Part shown: positions 51,921 to 64,000 of the stretch, piece after piece
Numbering within the stretch: the stretch's first letter is position 1
Layout: the number at the start of each line of letters is the position of its first letter
Origin: Pseudorasbora parva
Taxonomy: Eukaryota; Chordata; Actinopteri; Cypriniformes; Gobionidae
Direction of reading: 5' to 3'
Length of the DNA: 64,000 nt
Assembly: GCF_024679245.1 (NCBI RefSeq)
Contig: NC_090191.1
Coordinates: forward strand, 36,747,638-36,811,637
Position numbers and translations under genes: made by a program
Notes under the pieces: model-generated
The model's database searches: none
The model's input: the letters and a program-made list of their open reading frames with translations, nothing else
What the model was told of the DNA's origin: nothing

Positions 51921-54845
51921 AACAGATTCATTTGCTGTGTACGTCCTTCTGTGACTTGATCATTGACCGTAATATACGCATATACAGTAATAAATACGGT
52001 GTAATATAATATTAGTAATATACTGTAATATAGTAATATATGGTAACCACATTATATATCACTCACATTAGATCGAGTTAATTATAATTGAGTCTCACCC
52101 ATCAAATTCCACTTGTTAGGACTGTTTATGTGTGGTTTTGTAGTGTCGTATCCCAGCGCTAGCTGTGTTACATCTGCAGGCCGCTCGGCTGTTTAGCAGC
52201 CAGCCCTCTTCTTCTGACTGCACTCAAGATATCACACTACTAAAGCAGTTGGTGTCAACAACCAGCAAAACCACAGGCTACAGCGAGGAGAGAGACACAC
52301 ACACACAAATACAAATAAAATATGGATGCTGTGGCGGCCGTTTGAAGGGTCCATTAGAGGGGCCGTTCGAGGCAGTGATGGAGGGAGATAAGTGTCAGAC
52401 CCCATGCTGCACTGCGCTGGAGCCCTGCCAGCTGTTTACTGCATCCTGGTGTGGCTGCTTGTTACTGTCTGACACAGTCAAGATGAAATATCTTTCTCTA
52501 TCTCTCAGCTTAGAGTGGCGCCTTTGCTCCCAACAAAGCGCTTTTGCTGAATCACAAGGCCTGAATGGGATAAAGTAGCCCAGGCATTATTCTTTAAATA
52601 TGTTTCTTTATTCTTTTTTCTGCTCTCAAATATTTTGTGAAGTTCCTATGAAATTGAAATTGGAAATGAATGCTCAATATCTGAAGGCATATGTATGTTA
52701 ACGCAGGGATTTGCAACGACCCCCCCCCCCCCCCCCCGAAGAATAATTATGAAAAAGAAAATTATGAGGAAATATAATTGGAGTTTTATATTGTCATTGT
52801 ACTATAGGCAAAAGAAAAGACATTTACTTTTAATTTAATTCATTTTTAAAGTTTTTTTTCAGTTAAAAGTAAGTATATTTTTACAATAAACTGTGCAGAT
52901 GTTTTTTCTTGCTATTAATGTCACCTTCAGATAAAAAATGACGACCATTGTTTTTTTCATGGAATATTGCCGTATTTATTATGAATAATTTATCTGTTAT
53001 CTTGTGCCCGCCCACTTAAACTTTAAGCATAATAACTTCCTCTCGGAGCAACATCTCCTATTTTCTCTGATGATGCGTTTTTTGGGCGCGAGGGCGGGAC
53101 AACCTGTCACTCACATTAGATCGACCAATAGGGAATAGAGGAATTTAAAACTCTTTAATGCCACTTTTTCCTAGCAGCTGCTGTTGGAAGGGCCTTTACA
53201 TCGAGAATGGGTTCGCTCCACAGGCGTTTACACCAACTTACCTTCCATCAATAATGCAGGATGACAGTCTCATAAAGTCTGACAACACAATAATGCATTT
53301 ATTGAGATGTCTTGAGATGCGTCAGAACCTATCGCACACCTGCTGCTCAGTCGAAAGGAATTCTGAGCGTGTGCGATTGAATGAGTGTGAGTGCGAGTGG
53401 GCTCCATGTAAAGCCAATGTTTCCTACCTCTCTACCCTGCCTGAGGCACTGCCTCCATTGGGATGGTTTATATGCAATAGTAGGCTTCTGCTTATTGATC
53501 AGTGCTAATGTCTCAATGATCTCAAACTCATGAGTCAGTTCTCTCTCTCTTTCTCTCTGTCTCGGTCTCAGTCAGGGAATATTGCAACCCCAGCTGCTGC
53601 CTTCATGTTTCAGACTGATTTACAACTGCTCATTAATTAGCCACCATGCTAATGAAGAGACAATTCTTGTCTGCTCCTGTCTAGTGCCTGCTAAAAATAA
53701 CAGCTCAGTCCAGCCTAAAGTGGTTTGCTGGTCTTAGCTGGTCACCAAGCTTCTTCTTTTTTTACCCTGGTTTGCTGAGTGACTGAAATGAGACATGCAG
53801 AGTTTTTTGGGATTCATTTCTTACACAAATAATTCAATGACACGTTAATCTGTTAACATTCGTTTGTTGGAAATGCCTAACAACAGAGCGCAGGCACCAA
53901 AGCTGTTATGGATCCACTTACTGCTTATTTGTGTTTGCATTTGTGCATATAGATTTGTGGTGTTTTTATCAGCACATCATCAGTGGAGAGCAAATTGCTG
54001 CTTTCCCTTCGTGAGTTTTTTTTTTTTTTTTTTTCATTCGTTAACATGACATCGGAGCAAGTCAGGCCACTCTCTTACATGTTTCTAACTGACATTCATC
54101 TCTGGATCGGTTTGTTGCAGATTTTGCTCATCCGAAACAAGCCTATTGTCTTGTCTTGGATTTCCGTGCATGTCGTTTTTGTCCACCCTGTGATTTTAGT
54201 CATTCTACAATCTAGAAAGCTTTTGATTGGATGAAAATCTGTGTGGTGCAGGATGAGTCATCAATATTTTTGGTCCATTTCCCATGAGATAAAGAGTATA
54301 CATTTAAATTGTGTGCTTAAGTCAAATGTAGTCAAGTTTTACAAGGAGTATTTGTGCGTATAGATTTGCATCAAAGCTGACAGACAAAAACCCACTAAAG
54401 TCAAACTTAGATTTTACTGTGTTTTTCAGTGCAGTGCCACATTCCCGGTCTTTATTACCCAAACGTCTTTACAAACCCAAAGCTTCACTGGTTCATGTGC
54501 GTTTGTGCATCATTCTGTCTCATTTAAAGATGAGGTCGTAATTCAGCTGTGCTTGTAAAGTCTCCAGCCTCTGTGTTTGTGCTGGAGTTATTCTCTTAGC
54601 CCCTTTTGTTTCCACATGTCTTTAAATCTCCCCTGGATTGGACCTAAACTGGAAACAGTAAATTAAAGAACAATGCTGAGGTACTGACCCTCTAGATCTC
54701 TCTCTTTATCTCTCGCTCACTTTCTGTCTTCTGCTGGTGTGTTTGATTATGGAGAGAGCGAGCAGACTCTCCCTCGTTTGTTTTCATTAGGGTGATTGCC
54801 TCAACGTCTGAGTGACCTTCAGCTTTCCTCTCATTCCAAAAGAAG

Positions 54846-54848
<3 letters not shown>
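51921..54848. other. unique non-coding region
   Basis: About 2.9 kb with no clear mobile element apart from an 18-base poly-C run at 52720-52737, an imperfect CT run near 53540-53565 and a poly-T run near 54016-54034. The frame of 137 codons at 52165-52578 has no domain. The parts 52140-52580 and 53030-53500 could be regulatory. Confidence 0.33.
52720..52737. repeat. poly-C run of 18
   Basis: An uninterrupted C tract, unusual in this AT-rich region. Confidence 0.95.

Positions 54849-54889
<41 letters not shown>
54849..54889. repeat. (CA)n microsatellite
   Basis: A perfect array of about 40 bp. Confidence 0.95.
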
Positions 54890-55650
<761 letters not shown>

Positions 55651-55925
55651 ACAAATTGATTTAGCACCTAAGAAAGTCATTTATTTCTTATATTGTGTCT
55701 TAAGTTTGCTGAAGGTGATTAATATTAATTAGTAGAAAGCTGGATGCTGTGGGTGGTGTTGTGTTGTGTGATTGAAGGCCTTTGTTCTGCAGAGAGGCCC
55801 ATGAACTCTCCTGAGCCTGACACCCACGCACTACAAAAAAAAAAGAGAGCGAGAGAGAAAAAAAATCCCTGTTATATTCTTTCTATGGTGTTTCTTGACA
55901 AAGGTGGTAAAGTGTATTCATCATA
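55651..55925. other. unique spacer
   Basis: Nothing recognised other than short A-rich and GA runs near 55837-55865. Confidence 0.3.
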
Positions 55926-55964
55926 GTTTTATTGGATGAACCTCTTATATATATATACATGTAT

Positions 55965-56057
<93 letters not shown>

Positions 56058-56078
56058 GTGAGGTTTATCCAATAAAAC
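55926..56078. repeat. inverted repeat enclosing an (AT)n array
   Basis: The 19-bp arms at 55926-55944 (GTTTTATTGGATGAACCTC) and 56060-56078 (GAGGTTTATCCAATAAAAC) are complementary at 18 of 19 positions. Between them lies an almost pure TA array. The whole unit can extrude as a cruciform. It may be a small foldback element whose centre has expanded. Confidence 0.85.
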
Positions 56079-56205
<127 letters not shown>

Positions 56206-56344
56206 ATACATAACGTCACTGCTTAGTCCTTTTTTAAATTATCCTAACAGGAGCAGAAGGGCAGTTTTTTAAGCATTTTTCACAAGTTTAATATATTCTG
56301 AAGTACAGTATATACAACTTAAAAAATAAAAAAAATAAAAATAA

Positions 56345-57008
56345 CGCTGGTCAAAATTAGAGAACACTTTAAGATACCGTCAAGCTTTGGGTGTTAATCT
56401 GTCACTTGGTGCTAATTTCCGTAATAATCTGGCAAACCCTATTTAACTTGAAGCAAACTTTCCAATTTTCACTGACTTTGCAAGATGGCAATCCACTCTA
56501 AGGCTACTTAAACCCTATGACACCAGTTTGTCCAGATAAAGGCCAAAGGGATGACCCTTTCAGCTATTGCAAATCTGTAATTTCTAGAATATTGAAGCTT
56601 TACAAAGACGCTAATTCATTCAAGTACCCAAAAAGGTACGCAAGACCAATGCACGAGAGGACAGGACAATGCGGAAACTTTCAATGTGGAATCGGTTTAA
56701 CACTGCAGCTGGAATTACTCGCCAGTTCAGAGCTGAAAACTGTAAGGATCTGTCTCGACATACAGTGTCTTGTCATTTAAGAGAATTCAGACTGAAAGCT
56801 CACTCTGTGACCAAGCCTCTCATCAGCAGAAAGAATCAAAAGGCTAGATTAACCTTTGCTGAGGAGCATGTTGTGTGAACAGAGGAGAACTAGTCCAAAG
56901 TTCATTTAAGTGATGAATGCAAGTTTAATTTATTTGTGTCTGATGGGAAACATTATGTTCAGCATCAAACTGGGGAAATATTGAATCCAAGTGCCCAAAG
57001 AAGTCAGT
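56345..57008 (+). mobile_element. Tc1-type transposon fragment 1, left part
   Basis: The left terminus reads CGCTGGTCAAAATTAGAGAA, a teleost Tc1-type end as I recognise it. A broken transposase follows: a helix-turn-helix region (frame 56517-56780), then frame 56669-56878 (RFNTAAGITRQFRAEN... LISRKNQKARLTFAEEHV). After a stop, VHLSDECKFNLF supplies the first catalytic Asp near 56910, with the following Glu-type position changed to Cys in this copy. The rest is replaced by another element. Confidence 0.8.
56517..56990 (+). pseudogene. Tc1 transposase relic
   Basis: The coding text is spread over at least two frames with stop codons (one directly after EEHVV at 56878). The DNA-binding half and the first catalytic motif are readable; the remaining catalytic residues are missing. 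It is not functional. Confidence 0.75.
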
Positions 57009-57542
57009 GAAAGCCACTGATGCACGTGGGGAGCGAAGGCTGACCTGTGTGGTCCGATAAAACAGAGCTACTGTAGCTCAAATTGCTCAAGAAGTTAATG
57101 CTGCTTCTGATAGAAAGGTGTCAATACACAGTGCATCAGTTTGTTGTGTATGGGGCTGTAACAGACCAGTCAGGGTTCCCATGCTGAGCCCTGTCCACCA
57201 CTGAAAGCACCAACAGTGGGCAAGTGAGCATTAGAATTGCATCACAGAGCAATGGAAGAAGGTGGCCTGTCTGATAAATCACGTATTCTTTACATCACGT
57301 GAATGGACGGGTGTGTATGTCACTTACCTGGGGAACAAATGGCACCAGGATGCACTGACTATGGAAAGAAAGCAAACCGGCAGAGGCAGTGTGATGCTTT
57401 GGGCTTGTTGGGTCCTGCCATCCATGTGGATGTTATTTTGACACATACCCCCTACCTAAGCGCTGTTGCAGACCATGTACACCCTTTCATGGGAACTGTA
57501 TTCCCTGGTGTCTGTGGCCTCTTTCAGCAGGATAATGCAAAA
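57008..57542 (+). mobile_element. Tc1-type transposon fragment 2, different family
   Basis: From GGAGCGAAGGCTGACCTGTG the text follows the middle of a second Tc1 transposase family: ATVAQIAQEVNAASDRKVS, then a linker, then QWKKVACLSDKS with the first catalytic Asp. It ends in frame 57303-57617 with HPFMGTVFPGVCGLFQQDNA carrying the second catalytic Asp. Both termini are absent, and stops and frameshifts interrupt it. It abuts fragment 1 with no spacer. Confidence 0.78.
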
Positions 57543-57617
57543 ATGGAATTAAATGTTGGTGTTGATGTCATTTGCATCAAGAGGTCAATTTTTGGTCAAG
57601 ATTTTTTCAGAGATTGA
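57303..57617 (+). pseudogene. Tc1 transposase catalytic-domain fragment
   Basis: An open frame of 104 codons. Residues from the middle on resemble a Tc1 DDE domain (GPAIHVDVILTHTPYLSAVADHVHPFMGTVFP...FQQDNA). After the catalytic Asp the text departs from the family, so the frame runs out into unrelated sequence. The first catalytic Asp lies upstream in another frame. Confidence 0.7.
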
Positions 57618-57785
57618 GTCGAGCACTCTGTAAAGTCTCATCCAGCACATCAATGAATTTAGAGGTGCCAATTCATGTAAGAAAATGATTCTTCATGCTC
57701 CCTCCCAGTCCTAAATACTCATTCACAGTTTGAGCCTGATGGATCTTGACATTGTCACCCTGGAATATGGCCATGATGTGTCTTA
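57590..57785 (-). mobile_element. Tc1-type transposon fragment 3, minus strand
   Basis: Plus-strand words such as GAGTCGAGCACTCTGTAAAG, CAATTCATGTAAGAAAATGA and TTGACATTGTCACCCTGGAA follow the antisense of a third Tc1-type transposase gene I recognise. Only about 200 bp remain, without termini. Confidence 0.6.
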
Positions 57786-57945
57786 CTACTAGCCTGGCCC
57801 CGCCCTCCTACGTACTTCCGCTCAAATGTAATTTTCCTTCAGTACTCCATCTGGGATTGCAGTATATTCTCTGATTTTTTCCAATCAAATATCAACCGGT
57901 GCAATCAGCGAACAGAGGGAGTGGCTGAGAAGTTTTAGTTCAGTA
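57786..57945 (+). other. 5-prime flank of the helicase-like relic
   Basis: GC-rich text (CTGGCCCCGCCCTCC) with GC-box-like motifs precedes the ATG at 57946. It probably belongs to the same multi-copy unit as the helicase fragment. Confidence 0.35.
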
Positions 57946-58110
57946 ATGGCGGCAGAGAAAGATGCGAGCAAAGCTATTCGGTCCATTGTGACAACGCTGC
58001 CGAATATCCAGAAGTTAAAGCCAGATTAAAAATAATCTTTGCTGAGTTTTGTTAGTGACCATGATGTTGTGGCCCTTCTCCCCACGGGGTTTGGGAAAAG
58101 TTTGATTTTC
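57946..58110 (+). pseudogene. RecQ-like helicase N-terminal fragment
   Basis: From an ATG at 57946 the frame encodes MAAEKDASKAIRSIV... and meets stop codons at positions 28 and 30, yet stays in frame to DHDVVALLPTGFGKSLIFQL at 58057-58116. LPTGFGKS is a superfamily 2 helicase motif I (Walker A) with the RecQ-like spacing to SLIFQL. Similar openings occur in multi-copy RecQ-like helicase genes of fish, often in repeat-rich settings. Matching text ends soon after, so only motif I survives. It is non-functional. Confidence 0.68.
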
Positions 58111-60480
<2,370 letters not shown>

Positions 60481-60690
60481 TTGAATGTGATTTCTGAAAT
60501 ATCAGATGACACTGAAGACTGCTGGAGTAATGATGCTTAAAATTCAGCTTTGCCATCAAATAAATAAATTACATTTTAAAATGTATAGAAATAAAAATAT
60601 ATTTTAAGTTGTAATTATATTTCACCATATTACTGTTTTTACTGTGTTTAGGATCAAATAAATGCAGCGTTACTTTTTAACAGTAGTGTA
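60481..60690 (+). repeat. 3-prime part of a dispersed DNA element
   Basis: Words in order GATGACACTGAAGACTGCTG, AATTCAGCTTTGCCATCA, ATATTACTGTTTTTACTGTG, GATCAAATAAATGCAGCG and the ending AACAGTAGTGTA match a common cyprinid dispersed sequence as I recognise it. The left part is absent. Confidence 0.6.
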
Positions 60691-62769
60691 TGATCGTGTA
60701 ATGAGATCATTTCATAACTCAATAGTCAATAGACCTTAGTCATGTTAGACGGCATATTAAATTTAACACAAATGAAAACGAGCCTGTGAGGGATAGACTT
60801 AGTCTTTACAATGGCACGCAGTATATTAAGGTCCAAGATAATGTAATTTTCACAACTCACTCTACTGAAAGTAGCTAAGGTCTAAGTAATGAAATGCAAT
60901 GGATTATTTCTTAAGCGTTTCAGATGATCAGCTGAAGTGTACTGTAGTTGTGTGAGTGGAAAGCGGCCCCTTAGAGCAGGTGTGCATCTTTCCGTTCACA
61001 TTCCACAGGCCCTCCATCACTAATGAAGGATGATGCCTGGATCTCTGTTTATTTGCTGGCTTCGAAACCAGATCTGGCCAATTTAAAGGTTCGCTCCCTC
61101 TCTCTTGTCTCTCTCTCTCATCCATTGATACATGGTTAATGGTTGTCAGATGTGGCAGTGTTAGTGGGGCTTGAGATGTATTTGTTTGCTCTGGCTGATT
61201 TCCTCAGACTAAACTGGTATCTGTCCTCGCCAGTTGGTTTATATCAAAACACAAGCGACTGTGGCGGCTCCACCTGGTAAAACAAGATGGGAGCCGGGCC
61301 GACAGGAGTGTAACATCTTTCTTAACATACGAGCAGTTTACTGAGCGAAGCCACCTGACCCACGCCTGTTATTTTAGCGCTAAATCCTGCAACATGGATG
61401 GGAGATAAGGAACGTGTGAAAATAACATTTCTGTGTTTGTCTGCAAGAGCAGGCCAGACTGAATTATGGGACATGAACACTACATGCCACACGCTATATT
61501 TAGTTTAGCGGGTTGTTGCAGGAGAAGGAACATATTGGCTTGATTTGAAGTAAAACACTTTTCTGATTAAACCGTTTGGTCTGAGAGGTCCAGTTTCCAA
61601 ACACTGTTTGGCATTAGATCAAAAAAGTCCACAATAAGTGCTGGGTTTATGTCTTCGTTATGGCGTGCTGTCTGTGGCAAACCACAAGTTTCTTTTGCCG
61701 TTATGAAGTTTTTATGCTTAGGTCATCGGCTGTCTGCTTGAATTAGCCGGTTTCTGTGTGCTCCATATGATAGATGTTCTATTGCTTTACACGGAATGAT
61801 GCATCGCCTCACCTTTCCTCATATTCATAATTTTTGCATTAAGAATATGAGATGCTTAATTTTTGGTGCATCTGCGTTTTAGCACAGGTGTGTCATGTCC
61901 CCTACAAAACTGTGGTCAACATCCCACCTCAAGTTCACCCCTGCTGGCCTGGAGGGGCACTGCGGCCGCGGTTTCCTCCACAGGTCGGCCGATCTCCAAA
62001 TTAAATTGATTAGCAGGTGAAAGGGCTGTTCTCCGGAGAACCTCTTTCTTCATATCCTGTTTGCCTGAGTTTATTGGCTAAGAAAATAACACGAAATTGT
62101 CAAACAATTCCAAAATATTTAAAACAAAAACAATACTATTATATTGGAAAAGGCCCATAAAATATATCGAATTTGAGCTGAAGCTATCAGTGTTTCGTTC
62201 ATTAAACATGTTTGACAATAAAGTGTCCAAATACTTGTCTTCATTTTGAACGGTATGTTTTTATTTTATAATTTAAAACTTGAAGAATTTCTCTTTCTTC
62301 TCAAATGTGTGCCATATTTCTGTAAAATTACACTGGGTTTGATATTTTGTAAAATAATTCAATGATATTCAGACATTTTTAGGTGTGCCTTACGTCTTCA
62401 AATAGTTATTGGAGCGGCGCATTAAATCAATTTTAAATGCTTCTCTTCAACTTACAGATCAGAAAGAAATGAAGACGTGCCAATCCGCTTGGATTTCTTT
62501 ATTCACCACAGTCATCTCAATCATTCCTGTAAGGCTGTTTTTTTTAATAACTATCCTATCTGGCTGTGATCAATTGAGAGAGTTTCACTGGTCTGGAGTT
62601 CAGATATCCATCATTCAGTTGTTTTAAACTGCCAGGACTGATCCAGGTTACAGTGCCAAGTGAGGGAAGGAGATTGAGAGCCTCATTTATACAAACTCAA
62701 ACACAAAACAGCCATTTAAAGATTTTCTATCATACACTCTTTTCACAGCGATGCCATAGATGAAGCATT
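60691..62769. other. unique non-coding region
   Basis: Repeat-poor. Candidate regulatory stretches are 60950-61500 and 61940-62060 (CAAATTAAATTGATTAGCAG near 61997). No frame exceeds 72 residues and no domain is seen. Confidence 0.32.
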
Positions 62770-62870
62770 TTTAGTTCCCCCAAAGAAACTAAAAGAACCT
62801 TTTGTGGAATGAAAAGGTTCTGAAGGTTTTTCATGGAACCATCGATGCCAATAAAGAACCTTAATTTTAG
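62770..62870. mobile_element. small hairpin MITE
   Basis: AGAACCTTTT (62794-62803) and AAAAGGTTCT (62812-62821) are perfect inverted repeats, followed by CATGGAACCATCGATGCC and AATAAAGAACCTTAATTTT. The text resembles a dispersed foldback element of cyprinids. No target duplication is clear. Confidence 0.6.
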
Positions 62871-64000
62871 GAGTACATGTTGTTCCCTTTAATAAAATAT
62901 GAGGTGGTATCATGGTACAGTAACATTAATATCACAAATTACTGATTGATGCACTGTGGTATTTGGGTAGATTTTCGAGAACAGTGGAAAACTCCTTCCC
63001 AAGACATTTTAAACGGCATAATGCTAATTATTTTGCAATTATTATTCATGCAAATTTATAACCTCATATTAATCAAGAAACATAGAATATTTGTAGTTTT
63101 TACAAATTCATTCGTCGCACAGCAGGACCCTTTAAAATGAACCATTTAGTGAAGGCAAAAAGATTAGGAAAACATCAAATGAATGGTGACCTTGAAGTAT
63201 CAGCACCCTTATACATTTATATTATTTAATAATTTAAATCTTGAAGTTAGTAAAAAAAGATTGTCCAATTTCAAGTACAAACATCCCAAAAAAATGTAAT
63301 GATGCATGTTCTAAAAAAAAATTTCTACGTAAACTATATCTTAATCCTGATTGTATTTTTAATTTAATTATTAAGAATTAATGTTACTGTAAGTTACAGA
63401 AGAGTTTGAGAAATCAGTAGGAAAGTAATGGCTTTTAATAATTTGTTCTATGTTTTTGTCATCTACCCATTGGTTTCAGAGCTCTTTAGCTGTACAGGAA
63501 GCTGGCGGTGGGCAGATTTCCATCATCGCATCACGTTCACTCTGAGGTGTGTGGGGTCTCGCATGCGATTGGCCGTGCCTCAGAGCTGGGGCTCCAGCCT
63601 CTCTTCATCTCTTCATGGAGCTTTGCAGGGGAAATGGGCGGAAAAGGGTCAGGGCGAGAGGTGAGGCCACGCCGAAGTGTGTTTATTTGTGAGAAGTCGC
63701 AGTGTCAGGTGTACGGGTGAACAAACAGGCCTTTGTTGTGTGGTGAAAGGAGCCACGCTGTTTTTAAGAGCTCACTGTTATCACCTCTACACTGCACAGG
63801 CTAAAGGAGGAATTACGACTCAATCTTGTTTCTCTCCCTTTTCTTTCTCTCCGGTGAGCAGTCATTTTTGGAATGGTATGTAGATAAGAAACGTTGATAT
63901 AATATGTGACTCTTTTTTTTTTTTTTTTACATGAAGCATTTTGAAAATCCTTAATTTTTGTTATTCTTTTTTTTAATGCGATATGCGGTTCCACTTTATA
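62871..64000. other. unique non-coding region to window end
   Basis: AT-rich to 63420, then a GC-richer patch (63480-63760) with three overlapping plus frames of 68-78 residues lacking domains. A poly-T run lies near 63911-63928. No exon is supported. Confidence 0.33.

Noticed and set aside
52165..52578. 137-residue plus-strand protein
   Set aside because: No domain, mixed composition and no flanking exon signals; treated as chance.

Overview
This window looks like intergenic or intronic DNA from a ray-finned fish, most likely a cypriniform (carp/zebrafish group). I infer this from very long dinucleotide microsatellites, several Tc1/mariner fossils whose sequence I recognise from teleost genomes, V-SINE-like and cyprinid-type tRNA-derived SINEs, and many short inverted-repeat DNA elements. 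No database search was run, so all family names rest on recognised sequence and visible structure (terminal repeats, target duplications, tRNA-like boxes, transposase motifs).

I find no host protein-coding exon I can support. Nearly all open frames are microsatellite translations or chance frames. The protein-coding relics are transposase pieces from Tc1-type elements (19918-20690, 22811-23905 and a three-part stack at 56345-57785) and a stop-interrupted copy of the start of a RecQ-like helicase (57946-58110). A minus-strand LTR-retrotransposon fragment with a primer-binding-site-like sequence seems to lie at 20690-21400.

Layout. 1-5.2 kb: a MITE (235-747), an ATTATGAGA-type repeat field and a 163-bp CT array. 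5-13 kb: microsatellites interleaved with unique blocks rich in TAATTA motifs, then a microsatellite-linked repeat, a foldback MITE and a SINE. 13-19 kb: mostly unique sequence, then two dispersed repeats and a second microsatellite-linked element. 19.9-24 kb: Tc1 and LTR relics. 24-32 kb: unique blocks with a homopurine tract. 32-40 kb: DNA-transposon MITEs, a minus-strand V-SINE and very long GT arrays. 40-47 kb: mostly unique, including an exact PBX/PREP-type decamer. 47.2-48.8 kb: one transposon inserted inside another, both with target-site duplications visible, plus a perfect-TIR MITE. 49-55 kb: unique sequence. 55.4-58.8 kb: microsatellites and the Tc1/helicase graveyard. 59-64 kb: mostly unique.

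The unique, repeat-poor blocks with homeodomain-like, SOX-like, TCF-like and TALE-like motifs resemble the conserved non-coding elements of gene deserts around developmental regulators. That is inference from texture only; conservation cannot be seen in one sequence. I found no CRISPR array, operon, rRNA gene, credible tRNA gene or unknown multi-gene system. The best-supported observations are the nested transposon, the hAT-type MITE with a near-perfect 8-bp duplication, the mixed Tc1/helicase cluster and the microsatellite-linked mobile repeat present twice.
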